Notes under the pieces: model-generated
What the model was told of the DNA's origin: nothing
The model's database searches: none
The model's input: the letters and a program-made list of their open reading frames with translations, nothing else
In this document: one piece after another, positions 10,801-21,526 of the stretch
How positions within the stretch are numbered: the first letter of the stretch is position 1
How the letters are laid out: each line of letters starts with the position of its first letter
Source: Mytilinidion resinicola
Lineage: Eukaryota; Ascomycota; Dothideomycetes; Mytilinidiales; Mytilinidiaceae
Length of the DNA: 64,000 nt
Direction: 5' to 3'
Assembly (NCBI RefSeq): GCF_010093595.1
Contig: NW_022985448.1
Span: 779,161-843,160 of the forward strand
Position numbers and translations under genes: made by a program

Positions 10801-10951
10801 CGGAGGCGGCTACCAGCAGGAAGAACGTATGCCAGGTGGCTTTGGTGGAGACGAGTATGGCGAGCGACAAGAGCGACGCCGCGATGACGAGTACGGCGAG
10901 TCTCAGCAGCAGTACGGGCAGCCTCGACGTGGTTGGGGAGAGGGTTACTAG
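7821..10951 (+). CDS. het-C: HET-C heterokaryon incompatibility protein
   Basis: Five exons: 7821-8081, 8135-8259, 8311-8606, 8664-9167 and 9252-10951, encoding 961 residues. The phases join exactly and splice out in-frame stops. Residues 1-26 form a signal peptide ending near RPTHA. The Het-C domain follows, with GQNWRHGDIED, VKRVYFGNWLRDYSQ, YRPEEHIDNPKDYAD across an exon joint, LEDYSAHSNYTELALIEMG across another, and FPHVG. From about residue 690 the protein is glycine-rich (GVGGGLGGVLSGVLGGG). It ends in a long charged, Tyr/Gly/Gln-rich tail with an HRSGSGE heptapeptide encoded twice by a perfect 21-bp duplication (10532-10573). In Neurospora, het-c alleles that differ in a variable region trigger vegetative incompatibility. 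Whether this copy has allelic specificity cannot be judged from one genome. The in-frame codon at 7794 is not ATG, so 7821 is the natural start. Confidence 0.93.
10532..10573 (+). repeat. 21-bp tandem duplication inside het-C
   Basis: Two perfect adjacent copies of a 21-bp unit encode HRSGSGE twice, and a third partial HRR follows. It lies in the low-complexity tail, not in the conserved Het-C domain. Confidence 0.85.
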
Positions 10952-12073
10952 TCGTTACTCGGGTCGCTGAAGGTTGGGTATTCCCCTGGTTGGAGTCTCA
11001 ACTGGCTGTGGCATAGTGTGCTAGTCGAGATTCCTAGTCGGCCTCTTCCCTATGAATAGCAAGCGAAAATGAATTGAATTAGTATCATCAAATTTCAGCC
11101 ACATGGCTCGTCTTGAAATGAGATGGTGAAATGATAGACGAAGTGTATAAACATCTATACGCTTGAGAAATAAGTAAATAGGTAAATGTGGACAGAAGTC
11201 CCTCCCTACACAAAGCGGTAGACTAGTGATTTGACCTGGCTACTGGGATCACAGAGAATGCTTGCAGGTGAATCACGTGCATCGAACAGAGAAATGGCCT
11301 GATTCTTGAGGGCATGCCTTCAGGCACGCTTTGTGCCATGCAGCGCGGGTTGATGTCTTCTCCTAGATTTGTCTCGTCTGTACAATGGACCCAATCGAAC
11401 ACCCGGACCAGCAGTGATGGAAAGGATCACGGCGCATACAGCCTGAGTGAGAGCACTTCACACACAGGAGAGCCCGTGGCTGGTTCCAGAGGGGAGGCAA
11501 GACGGTCTGCGACTGGGCTTCGGCGTCTCAAGGAGGCGGGAGGAGAAGATCAAACCGGCCCAGTTTCGAAAGCCAAGCGCAAACACACAGCTTGGTCGGG
11601 CTTGGAGAGAGGGTTATAAGCTGACGGCTCCGGTGTTCTCGCTGACACTCTCCAGCTGACGTTGTAGCGGGCGTTTCTGCATCATTCGTGCGGTTGAAGT
11701 CGAAGGTCGAGCTCAGCCCTCGTTGTCTTACTCCGTAGCGCCACGAGTCCACCTTCACGGCCCGCCCATCGGTTCCCCATCTAGTTTCTGCAAGCCCGAA
11801 CAGTCGTAGCTGACATATACACACCGACGCCCTCCTGCGCTGGAAGCTGGCCTTCCTTTCACTTTTTCCTTGTAATAATCACGCTGTTGCAGTAGACGCC
11901 ACGTCTACCAGCCGTGTCTTTGTCGTTATTGATGAGCGTTCAGCCCTGTCGCCTCCTCCGCACACCTCCGACCCGCCGACCGACTTCCTCCAAACCCGGA
12001 CTGTACATATCGAACGCGGACAGCCCTCTGGGGCTCTAATAATCGCCGTTCTCTCTGCGACCCTCCAGCCATC
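10952..12073. other. Intergenic between het-C and CCC2
   Basis: About 1.1 kb with no gene that I can support. The first 250 bp are AT-rich and look like the het-C terminator region. The last few hundred bases are CT-rich and probably hold the CCC2 promoter and leader. I did not find a clear metal-response element. Confidence 0.5.
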
Positions 12074-15000
12074 ATGGCGCCCTCGTACCTGCCCGTGTCG
12101 ACGCGCGATGTCGACGAAACCGCCTCCCGAAACCCCCCTCCACAACCGTCGAACCATGCGCCAGGAGCCCACATGGCCACCACAACCTTGAAAGTCGAGG
12201 GCATGACTTGCGGCGCGTGTACCTCGGCCATTGAGACCGGATTCAACGGTGTTGACGGCGTTGGAAACGTGTCGATTAGCTTGGTTATGGAACGAGCAGT
12301 CGTCCAGCACGACCCCAGCAAGATATCCGTGGATCAAGTCAAGGAAATAATAGAAGACCGCGGGTTCGATGCCGAGGTCTTGTCCTCTGACATACCCGCT
12401 GCGAACCAGGGTGTTGATGATCACTTTTTGAGCGATTCGGAGGATGAAGAGGAACACCAAGGCTCGAAGATGTCAATCACCACCGTTTCGGTTGGAGGCA
12501 TGACATGCGGCGCATGCACTTCTGCTGTGGAGAAGGGGTTCGCGAATGTTTCTGGTGTACAGCATTTCAGCATATCTTTGCTTTCCGAGCGAGCCGTCAT
12601 CGAGCACGACCCGGCCATGATTACCCCAGAGCAGATCGCCGAGATCATCGAGGATACTGGGTTTGACGCGAAGGTGTTAGAAACAAAAGCCTCGGCTCCT
12701 GAGAAGAAAGAACGCCGGAGCAGGAAGCGCAAGACGTTGACTACCACAGTGACGGTGGAGGGCATGACATGTGGGGCTTGCACCGCTGCGATTGAGGAAG
12801 GCTTTAAAGGCGTAGACGGAGTGCTTCAGTTCAACATCAGCTTGCTAGCCAACCGAGCGGTCATTGTCCATGAAGCGGCGAAGCTTTCCGAGGCGCAGAT
12901 CGTGGAGACGATCGAGGATAGGGGCTTCGATGCCAAAGTTATCTCATCAGTGGATGCGAATGCCCAGACCTCGACGTCCTCAACGACCTTCCATCTGAAA
13001 ATCTACGGGCTGAAAGACGCAAAATCGGCCCAGGAGCTAGAGACAAACCTCCGCGCCATGTCAGGTATCTCAGCAGCAACAGTCAACTTTAGCACATCCC
13101 GGGCGACAATCACACACGAGCCACTACGACTAGGCTTGCGTGCCATAGTCGAGTCCATCGAGGCTGTTGGTTATAACGCATTAGTCGCCGATTCTGACGA
13201 TAACAACGCTCAGCTAGAGTCGCTCGCAAAGACCAAAGAAATTCAAGAGTGGCGGCGAGCATTCAAAACTTCTCTTACTTTCGCTATACCGGTCTTCTTG
13301 ACTGGCATGTTTCTCCCTATGTTTCTCCCGATTCTAGATTACGGCAGTTTTGAAATTTGTACCGGAGTCTGGTTGGGAGACGTTGTGTGCCTCGTCCTCA
13401 CAATTCCTGTCCAATTCGGCATTGGCAAGCGATTCTACGTTTCCGCATTTAGGTCCTTGCGCCACGGTTCGCCTACTATGGATGTCTTGGTTGTTCTGGG
13501 TACATCTGCAGCATTTTTCTTCAGTGTGGTGGGCATGCTTGTCTCGATACTAATCCCGCCGCACACGAGACCAACAACGCTATTTGACACTAGCACTATG
13601 CTTATCACTTTCATCACACTTGGTAGGTTCTTAGAGAACAGAGCGAAAGGGCAGACCTCAAAAGCTCTATCACGCTTGATGTCTCTAGCGCCATCCATGG
13701 CCACTATCTACGCAGATCCAATCGCAGCGGCTAAAGCAGCGGAAGGCTGGGATGTTGCGTCCGATGAGAAGAACGGCTCTGCAGAGATGGATGGCAATGC
13801 TGCCGAGGAGAGAGTTATCGCCACAGAACTCATCGAGGTCGGTGACGTTGTCATACTCAAGCCTGGCGACAAGATTCCTGCCGATGGAACAGTCACTCGT
13901 GGGGAAAGCTACATCGATGAAAGCATGGTGACCGGCGAGGCTATGCCTATTCTCAAGAAGAAAGGAGCGCTCCTCATGGCCGGTACTGTCAACGGCAACG
14001 GAAGAGTCGACTTCATTGTCACACGAGCCGGACGCGATACTCAGCTAAGCCAGATTGTGAAGTTAGTCCAGGAAGCCCAGACAAGCCGCGCTCCAATCCA
14101 GCGTCTGGCCGATGTTGTTGCTGGCTATTTCGTTCCCATCATCATCACTTTAGGTCTCGCTACATTTGTCTCATGGATGGTCCTCAGCCATGTTCTGCCG
14201 AATCCACCCCGAGTCTTCCAGGACCACGCTAGCGGTGGCAAGCTGATGGTGTGCGTCAAGCTCTGTATTGCTGTCATTGTCTTTGCTTGCCCATGCGCAC
14301 TAGGCCTCGCAACTCCTACTGCCGTCATGGTCGGTACTGGCGTGGGTGCAGAGCAAGGCATCCTCGTCAAAGGAGGTGCTGCTTTGGAGACAGCCACAAA
14401 GATCACCCATGTTGTCCTCGATAAGACGGGCACACTCACTGTTGGCAAAATGAGCGTGTCGAAGGCCGATATCAAATCCGAATGGGCAGGTGATGCGAGT
14501 AAATCACGGCTATGGTGGACATTGATTGGTCTGGCAGAGATGAGCAGTGAGCATCCGATTGCGAAGGCCATAGTCCTTGCCGCGAAAGACCATATCAGAT
14601 TGGGTCCCGATGGGTCTCTTGATGGGAGCGTCGGCGAGTTCAAAGCAATCATCGGCAAGGGTATCACTGCAACTATCGAAGCTGCCATATCTCCTGAGAG
14701 AAAGCGATATAACGTCCTGATCGGTAATGCCACCTACCTGGAGTCGGAGGGAGTGAGCATGGTCCCGTCACTCGAAGAAGTGCCCATTACCCCAGCAGGC
14801 GCCGCGAACCCGCGAAGCAATGCTCCCCAAGCTCGCTCAGCTGGCATCACCACTATCCACACGGCCATCGACAACGTCTACGCAGGCTCGCTCTCCCTCT
14901 CCGACACCATCAAACCTTCCGCCAGAGCCGCCATCGTCGCCCTCACACGCATGGGAATCTCCGCCTCCATCGTCACTGGCGACACCAGCCCCTCCGCTCT

Positions 15001-15655
15001 CGTCGTCGCATCGCAAGTGGGCATCCCGCCCGCCAACGTCTACGCCTCCGCCACGCCCTCGGACAAGAAAGACATCATCGCGTCGCTGCAATCCCAAGGC
15101 AAAGTCGTTGCCATGGTGGGCGACGGCATCAACGACTCGCCCGCGCTCGCCTCGGCCGACATCGGCATCGCCCTGTCGACGGGCACCGACGTGGCCATGG
15201 AAGCGGCCGCCATCGTGCTCATGAGCACGACGGACCTACTCGCCATCCCGGCGTCGCTGCTGCTCTCGCGCTCCATCTTTGCCCGCATCAAGCTCAACCT
15301 CGCGTGGGCCACCATGTACAACCTCGTCGGCCTGCCCTTCGCCATGGGCTTCTTCCTACCCTGGGGCCTGAGCTTGCACCCCATGGCGGCCGGGTTCGCC
15401 ATGGCTTGCAGCTCCGTCAGCGTCGTGCTCAGCTCGCTGCACCTCAAGTTCTGGACCCGCCCGGCGTGGATGCGTGTGAAGGCGCTGGATCCGACAGCCG
15501 AGGTACCCGAGGCGGAGAAGCTGGCCGAGGGGCGCATGCGGGTGGATGGGGTGGTGAAGCGGGCGAGGGACTGGGTGGCGGAGGCGCTGAGGGCGCGGAA
15601 GAGGGGGCGGGAGGAGGTGGGGTATGTGCCGTTGAGAGATATGGGGGAGTCGTAG
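12074..15655 (+). CDS. CCC2: Copper-transporting P1B-type ATPase (Ccc2/ATP7 family)
   Basis: An intronless 1193-residue frame. Three heavy-metal-associated domains carry GMTCGAC with Cys pairs at 46/49, 145/148 and 233/236. A fourth ferredoxin-like segment (about 310-375) lacks the CxxC. Then come the membrane segments, the actuator TGEA (620-623), the CPC metal-binding motif in transmembrane helix 6 (739-741), the phosphorylation site DKTGT (783-787, Asp783), the class-specific SEHP (His827-Pro828) and the hinge GDGINDSP (1016-1023). Family members pump Cu(I) from the cytosol into the trans-Golgi to load secreted and surface cuproenzymes such as the Fet3-type ferroxidase, receiving copper from Atx1. 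The CPC motif and GMTCGAC domains point to copper rather than zinc or cadmium. A second in-frame ATG at residue 34 would remove only the short disordered leader. The length is normal for filamentous fungi. Confidence 0.95.
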   Translation: MAPSYLPVSTRDVDETASRNPPPQPSNHAPGAHMATTTLKVEGMTCGACTSAIETGFNGVDGVGNVSISLVMERAVVQHDPSKISVDQVKEIIEDRGFDAEVLSSDIPAANQGVDDHFLSDSEDEEEHQGSKMSITTVSVGGMTCGACTSAVEKGFANVSGVQHFSISLLSERAVIEHDPAMITPEQIAEIIEDTGFDAKVLETKASAPEKKERRSRKRKTLTTTVTVEGMTCGACTAAIEEGFKGVDGVLQFNISLLANRAVIVHEAAKLSEAQIVETIEDRGFDAKVISSVDANAQTSTSSTTFHLKIYGLKDAKSAQELETNLRAMSGISAATVNFSTSRATITHEPLRLGLRAIVESIEAVGYNALVADSDDNNAQLESLAKTKEIQEWRRAFKTSLTFAIPVFLTGMFLPMFLPILDYGSFEICTGVWLGDVVCLVLTIPVQFGIGKRFYVSAFRSLRHGSPTMDVLVVLGTSAAFFFSVVGMLVSILIPPHTRPTTLFDTSTMLITFITLGRFLENRAKGQTSKALSRLMSLAPSMATIYADPIAAAKAAEGWDVASDEKNGSAEMDGNAAEERVIATELIEVGDVVILKPGDKIPADGTVTRGESYIDESMVTGEAMPILKKKGALLMAGTVNGNGRVDFIVTRAGRDTQLSQIVKLVQEAQTSRAPIQRLADVVAGYFVPIIITLGLATFVSWMVLSHVLPNPPRVFQDHASGGKLMVCVKLCIAVIVFACPCALGLATPTAVMVGTGVGAEQGILVKGGAALETATKITHVVLDKTGTLTVGKMSVSKADIKSEWAGDASKSRLWWTLIGLAEMSSEHPIAKAIVLAAKDHIRLGPDGSLDGSVGEFKAIIGKGITATIEAAISPERKRYNVLIGNATYLESEGVSMVPSLEEVPITPAGAANPRSNAPQARSAGITTIHTAIDNVYAGSLSLSDTIKPSARAAIVALTRMGISASIVTGDTSPSALVVASQVGIPPANVYASATPSDKKDIIASLQSQGKVVAMVGDGINDSPALASADIGIALSTGTDVAMEAAAIVLMSTTDLLAIPASLLLSRSIFARIKLNLAWATMYNLVGLPFAMGFFLPWGLSLHPMAAGFAMACSSVSVVLSSLHLKFWTRPAWMRVKALDPTAEVPEAEKLAEGRMRVDGVVKRARDWVAEALRARKRGREEVGYVPLRDMGES

Positions 15656-15988
15656 CAGCACGTCAAGTCCTTTACCCTTTGTATTAAATTGTATTTGCTT
15701 ATTTTCCTTTGTGAGCGTAGGTTGGGAGCCGTAGTTTCTGGATATGCATGGGCGGTCGCGGTATACCTGTGTTTTGAAGAGCGGTTTTGGGAAATTCCCT
15801 GTGTACATCAGTTGGTGTAAGACACGCGAGCGACTGAATGCGCCTTTTCATCATCCATCCTAAGCGTGCGAAGATTGCAGTGTTGTGTGATTGTATATTA
15901 GGTATACATTCAATAGCTACGTCTACGCCCTTCCTACTCCTAACTCATACATAAACCCATCCATCAAGCTGATTGTCCGCTGCAACAG
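15656..15988. other. Convergent intergenic spacer
   Basis: This is the 3' side of both the plus-strand CCC2 gene and the minus-strand SKVP-repeat gene. It is AT-richer than its surroundings, consistent with paired polyadenylation regions. No gene seen. Confidence 0.5.
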
Positions 15989-16417
15989 CTACTTCCGATC
16001 TCCGGTATCGTGGATCGCATTCGGCAGTGCGCGCTCCAGCTTCTCGGGCACGGCTTTCTGGATCCCGAGCGGGACCTTGCTGGCGGCGCCGCCCTCGAGG
16101 GCGTGCGTCGTGTGCTTGTTGGCCGTGTTGGTGCCGCTGGCGCTGGTGTCGTGGAGCTAGAGGACGGCGTTTAGAGATGGGTTGGGATGAGGGATTAAAG
16201 AGAGACCCGGGGGGGTGGGGTGGGCGGGGTGCGGAGAGAAGATGGAGATGGGGAAGAAGATGAGAACGAGTGTTGTGGATTAGGTAGGGAGATGTAGAGA
16301 ACATACCGAGTCGGGCAAGCCCTCCTCCAGTCCTTGCGGGACCTTCTCCTGCACCTTCTGCGGGACTTTGGAGTCGCCTGTGGCGTGGGAGATGCCTTGG
16401 CCTTGGTCGTTCTGCAT
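15989..16417 (-). CDS. Small hydrophilic SKVP-repeat protein (92 residues)
   Basis: Two exons on the minus strand, 16417-16307 and 16156-15989, joined by a GTATGT...TAG intron in phase 0. The protein has two related halves. One contains SKVPQKVQEKVPQGLEEGLP, the other SKVPLGIQKAVPEKLERALP, and each is followed by a short D-S or HDTG spacer. It is charged, has no Cys, no signal peptide and no membrane helix, and is probably disordered or helical. I recall similar short proteins with this VPxxVQxxVPxGLExxLP pattern in other ascomycetes, all without an assigned function. The clean phase and the internal repeat make the model convincing. The role is unknown; a stress or hydration-related role is a guess from composition only. 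Confidence 0.75.
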
Positions 16418-17357
16418 ATTGACAGTTGGGTTGATGTTTGGTGCTTGGTGTTTTGAGGTTGATAGGAGGTCTGTTTGAGTGATTCGGAAACCGTGCGAGT
16501 GATGCTGGTTGAAGCAGACTCGAAAGTGAGTTTATATATCTATTCGGAAGAACAAACCTCTTGGCCAGCGTCACAGACACACGTCCACGCCGTCAGTCCA
16601 TGTTGTCAGAGCGCACAGCCTCTTGTCGCCTGATATCGTGAGAAAATGTCGTATACGAGTGAGTCTTGACGTCAGTTAACCCTGTCTGCTCCGAGAGAGA
16701 TGAGGTCGTTGCCAGCCACGCGTTGTCGCCGGGTATCATGATATCGTGCCTCATACGCCCGTAAGGATTGGTACGTGAATGCTTGTTGCTTTCGCTAGCT
16801 TAAATGTATTACTAGATTTGGTAGAGGTTGCGCCGCTACTGTGAGGCGACATGCATGGTTAGTAGCTGTCAAGGCGGGTGGACTAGTGAGTTGTTAGTGT
16901 ATTTGGGCTGTTGAACGTCATTAGCACTCACTGATCGAGGTTGCTATCTACATCGGCGACGGGGTACTGGCTGTCATGCAGGAATTGACGCCGGTTGTTC
17001 CGTGCGTATATCGCGGTTCTATGACGATTAGGAGACGAATCTGTGTAAGACGCAACAATTTGGTGCAACCTGCGAAAAGGCTTTTTCTGGATGTAGAGGG
17101 GGAAGGCGAATGAAGCTGTAAGAAACTCGAAAGTGCGAGTCTCGTGGGTACTAAGAATTAAAGCGTCTATATATGTACTCGGTGCTGTGTAGATTCGAAT
17201 AATGAGCTCGAGAAGCCAGTATCACTACTGGAACTTCCCGGTGTACTCTGGACCAATATGAACAGTTCCCTCGCGCCTCTAAACTCCACGCTATGCATAG
17301 CAGACCCCTGATCGCTGAACGCTCTAAGAAGACCAGATAAAAAGCGGATGACGAAAA
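16418..17357. other. Intergenic, no gene seen
   Basis: About 940 bp between two minus-strand genes, moderately AT-rich, with stops in every frame. Two imperfect copies of a roughly 35-bp segment (GTCGCC...ATATCGTG...ATACG) occur near 16622 and 16725. No RNA gene recognised. The 16418-16650 part is presumably the promoter of the SKVP-repeat gene. Confidence 0.45.
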
Positions 17358-18558
17358 TCAACAGCAGTTCCCACCCCTCCGTCTCGGGCCAAGTCTGAAG
17401 ACTTCTTCCCATTCTCTCATCCCAGTCAACCTCCCTGCACCCCCTCCGCCCCTGTTGTTCCTCCCTTTCCGCCACCGTACGCCCTCTTCGTTCCCGAAAT
17501 TCCCGCTCTTGACGCTACCATCGTCGTCTACCCCGCCTCCGTAGCCCCCGCTATCTCCGTACTGTATCCCGCTGGCGGGATCATCTGGGTCGATCTCGCC
17601 GAGCTCGATTTTTGTAAGGATTATGCGTGCGAGGCGGTGGAAGAGCTCGTCCACGCCTTCGCCGCTCAGGGCGGAGACTTCGACAGCGACGGGAATCGGG
17701 ACAGGGAGGGACGAGGCCCAGCGAGATGCGGTCTCGGGCGCAACTTCGCGAAATGCGTCGTGTGAGGTCGCTGTAGACTGCGCTCCAAGCATGCTCTGGC
17801 GATTCGAACTTGGGGTTGAGAGGAGGGAGTTTCGCGAGGAGAGGGAGGAGGGCGGTGGGGTGTTGTCCAAGCTCATCCCCCCACCTTCGGTGTCAAGTTG
17901 GGCGTCTTCGTCGCCCACATCTATCTTGTTCCCGGCGAGGATGACTGTGAGGTTTGGCGAGGCGAGGGCGCGGGCGTCGTTGAGGAAGTTCGGGAGGGCG
18001 GCGAAGGAGGCATGCGAAGAGACGTCGTAGACGAGGATTGCGCCGGCGGCGCCGCGATAGTAGGAGCGCGAGACGCTGCGGAAGCGCTCGGTGCCGGCTG
18101 TATCCCAGAGCTGGAGTTTTATGCGCTTCATGTTTGGGCGGGTTCCGATCCGGACTGAGGATGTTAATTGGTGTCTGGAGTCGCCTATACGCGGTTGGTT
18201 CTCACCGATTTTGCTGGCGAACTCGACTCCGATGGTTTGGCTGGAGAGGACGCGCCACTCATTCTTTACAAAGCGGTGGAGGAGGCAGGACCTGGGGGCA
18301 AACGACGGTCAGAAACGGCGCCGAGAAGCTTATCGGAGGATGGAGGCAGAGGTAAATGGCAGAAAAGTGAGCGTACTTTCCACAGCCGCTGGGTCCAAGT
18401 AGTATTATTTTGGCGAGGTAGTCGTACATGCTTCCGAGCTCCTGAGCTCTAGTTAGACTGTAGTATCGAGGATTGGAAGAGCGCGGCGGGACCTGGTCCT
18501 TGACAGCATTGGAGCCGGAGTTGGTGCTCGCAGACGAGGGTGCTCGTTGCCGGGCCAT
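17358..18558 (-). CDS. Rab-type small GTPase, Rab4/Ypt4-like
   Basis: Three exons on the minus strand: 18558-18377, 18291-18206 and 18154-17358, giving 354 residues. The G domain starts at MYDYLAKIILLGPSGCGKS, with the P-loop at 55-62 and Lys61-Ser62 split by the first intron. It continues through SQTIGVEF (switch I, Thr80), WDTAGTERFRSVSRSYYRGA (106-125, switch II), GNKID (163-168 region) and the SAL motif EVSALSGEGVDELF. It ends in GGNCC, a double-cysteine geranylgeranylation site. Between NKID and SAL is a Ser/Pro-rich insert of about 75 residues. Rab4-type proteins act in endosomal recycling; the assignment to Rab4/Ypt4 rests on overall pattern. The first 43 residues are unusual. Met44 may be the true start, or 51 nt before it may be an intron (see findings). 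Confidence 0.88.
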
Positions 18559-19565
18559 GACAAGAGAGAGAGATGGAGATGGCGCGGCAATGCGGAGGTT
18601 GTGGTCAAAGGGAAGCAGAGGTCGCGACCTCGGAGGGCCAAGAGGAAAGGCGAAGTACGAAGTATTGACCGAAGCGTGGGAAGCGTGGGAAGCGTGGTGA
18701 CGATGGTGGTGCGCGAGGGTTGCTCAGACGCGGGCCATGCTGGCGGAGACGAGCAAGGGCCCTAAATAATAAATACAGCATCTCAGTACGTCCGGTGGTC
18801 GCTCTCTAATATCAAGCCACAGACTTACCGTATAAGGAAGCAACTCCGGACGCCCTTAGAGGGGAATAGCAACGTTCTAGCCAATCAATCCTCAAGCCGG
18901 TAAAGTACTAGCCCAGAAAAGAGATATATCAGGATTGACTCAGTTTAGCGCTATGTTCACCGGACGTGAAGAGATGCTGTATATCACCAGTCCTCACCCA
19001 CGTTGCTTCACCACCGGCACCGGAGGCGCAGAATGCACCGTCGCAAGTCCCCTGAAGACGTATAGATGGGGACAACAGGCTCCCCCGAGGCTCCGCATTG
19101 GAGCGACATTCTGACACCACGCTTCTGACAGGGCGAGCCAGCGCAACGGGCCTATCCTCCAGCTTCCATGGGTCCCTTGGTCCTTCACCCCGCCACCTGT
19201 CATGATTCCACCCATCTGGGGCTCCTTTGCAGTATCCGAAAAAGCACCGAGGCACGTCAAGCGGCGGCAGACCAGTGTACACACTCACCAAGAGTCAACT
19301 TCTGTCCCAAGTAGACCCGCCCTGTGAGGTAAGCCGTACGTCGCTTGCGCCGGCCGAGGCACAGTTTCAGTACCTGGATAGATACGTCACGAACGCCTCC
19401 CGGCAACTTTTTCTGTCGCTTGTCGCGTGCTCTTTTTTTCTTCTCTATTTCCTACTTCTCCCACGTCTATCGCCTAGAATAACATTCACTACACTGTCTT
19501 GGCTACCGGCACCTCATCTTGCGGCAAAGCGCCCGCTCAATCTCTTCCATCCGCTCAACCTCAAC
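18559..19565. other. Divergent intergenic between Rab4-like and PAF-AH-like genes
   Basis: About 1 kb, expected to hold both promoters. Three GAAGCGTGG-type units lie near 18676. The frame that continues upstream from the lipase start to 19227 has no family features and is read as leader. No separate gene seen. Confidence 0.5.
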
Positions 19566-21173
19566 ATGTCCTTCCTCAGCCGCTTCAATCCCACCCCGAC
19601 GTTTCCCTCCTACACGGGCCCATACAAGGTCGGATCAGTGGACGTGGAGATTCCAGCCACCGACCTGGCTTCTCCCAGTCCTGCACCGCCTTCTGCACCA
19701 TCTACAGTTGCATTCCGCATCTTCTATCCCTGCGAAGCAGGCTCGAATGAACGCCCAATCAGGTGGATACCAAACCCTCAGCGAGGTTATGTGTCGGCGT
19801 ATGCGCGCTTTCTAGGCGCCAATTCCGCTTTATCTCACATATTTTCGTACGCAACCTAATTTAAAAGTGCCCGAAGATACTAACAACTGGCCAGAGTATT
19901 CCCCCAGCTGCTCTATTACGTCTCTTTGCCTGTTTCTCGGAATGCTCGGCTTCTCGAACCCCCCACGAAAACCGAACGATGGCCCGTTATCATATTCTCG
20001 CACGGTTTGGGAGGCTCCAGGAACGCATATTCGCATTTAGTGGGCTCCCTGGCGAGTCACGGAGCTGTGGTCATTGCTCCCGACCACCGGGATGGAAGCG
20101 CGCCCATATCATACGTGAGGGAGACAGAGAACACGCCGGCTGCGACCGTTGACTATCGCCGGATAGCCCACAAGCCGTCGCCGGATGTGTACGAGCAGCG
20201 AAACGAGCAGTTGCGAATCCGATTATGGGAACAGGGCATGGTTTTCGACGCTCTACTCAAGATTGATGAAGGCAAAGTGGTGAACAACCTGGACCCAAAT
20301 CATAGCACAAAAAGCCGGAAGCGCGAACGCTTTGAGGTCCTTTCAATGTTCAAAAACAAGCTCGATGTGCACCGGCCAGGTGCTATAACTTGGGCTGGTC
20401 ACAGTTTCGGGGCGACAACGACAATCCAGCTTGTCAAATCTACATTTTACCACGCATCTGCTGATGAGAAGGAGGGCTACGTGCCTCTTTTCACACCCTC
20501 CGCGTCTTCAGAAATCGTTAAACAAATCACACCAGCGTCACCCGTCATGCTATTGGACTTGTGGTGTCTCCCCCTCCAGGGACCTTCTACCAGCTGGCTC
20601 AGGGATAAGCCTATGCCTTGCTACGCGCCCTCCGGCCCAGGCGGCACAGCTCTCCTCGCTATCGAGAGCGAGGCGTTCTTCAAGTGGCAGGTCCATCTAG
20701 AAGAGACAAAACGCGTCCTCTCTGAGTTCCCAGGGTCCAATCCACCAGTCCATACGAAGCCCGGTCCCCGATTCTTCTATCCCATTTCCTCCGCACATCT
20801 CTCGCAATCCGACTTCGGCATTCTGTTCTCGTGGGTCACAACCAAGGTGTTTGGCGCCAAAGAACCAGAGCGAGTGCTTCGACTTAATGTACGTGCCATG
20901 CTACAGGTCATGCGAGACTGCGGGGTAGAGGTTGCAGATACGAGTCGTGTCGATATGGAAGAGACGGGTGAAGTTGCTGCGACTGGCAAGGCGCAGGATT
21001 GGAAGATCCTAGAGCCGAAGGCTGGCACTATCGCGGGTTGGATCCCGCTGACTACAGACCTGGATTCTAATGTTGCGAAAGAGAAGATCAGCGAGGCGCC
21101 GTCGGATGCTGTTGTTGAAGGCGAAGTTATGGGGGAAATGACTGTAGAAAATGGTAAGAGGGAAGCTGCGTAA
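19566..21173 (+). CDS. PAF-acetylhydrolase-like serine lipase/esterase
   Basis: Two exons, 19566-19846 and 19895-21173 (48-bp GTACGC...CAG intron), encoding 519 residues. The N-terminus MSFLSRFNPTPTFPSYTGPY, FRIFYPCEAG, and VIIFSHGLGGSRNAYSHLVGSLASHGAVVIAPDHRDGSA match the intracellular/plasma PAF-acetylhydrolase (group VII phospholipase A2) family. The nucleophile elbow is GHSFG (262-266, Ser264). The Asp is probably in the LLDLWCLPL segment and the His in SSAHLSQSD, but I assign those by position only. Such enzymes hydrolyse short or oxidised sn-2 acyl chains of phospholipids. There is no signal peptide, so it is probably cytosolic. The ATG at 19566 fits the family start; the frame upstream looks like UTR. 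Confidence 0.88.
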
Positions 21174-21526
21174 TAGACTAAGCAGCGTGAACATTTGGCA
21201 CCTTGCGGCATTGGATAGGCGTTATATTATGAATCTGACGGATACCTTACCTGTAGACAGCTGGCATACCATCGCGAACGGTAGGTAAGCACAAGCACTA
21301 GATCTCTTCACATAATTTAGATACTTAAAGGTAACGATTTTCTGCCATTGAACATGAGCTCTTGCAAAGTCGTGATATATGCTTGGCAGCGTTTACTGCG
21401 AGGTGGTGCCTAGAATCCCAGGAAAGTCTCGTAGATGATCAGTTTGTTCGAACGATGCCATTGCCTATACTCTACAAAAGAGAACCCATTCCGATATATA
21501 CACAATAATTCAATCCCTCCTGCCAC
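21174..21526. other. Convergent spacer, 3' sides of lipase and NDUFS4 genes
   Basis: About 350 bp, AT-rich, between convergent genes. No gene seen. Confidence 0.5.

Noticed and set aside
19227..19565. Upstream extension of the lipase reading frame
   Set aside because: The extension has no family similarity and runs through promoter-like sequence. The ATG at 19566 matches the expected lipase N-terminus.
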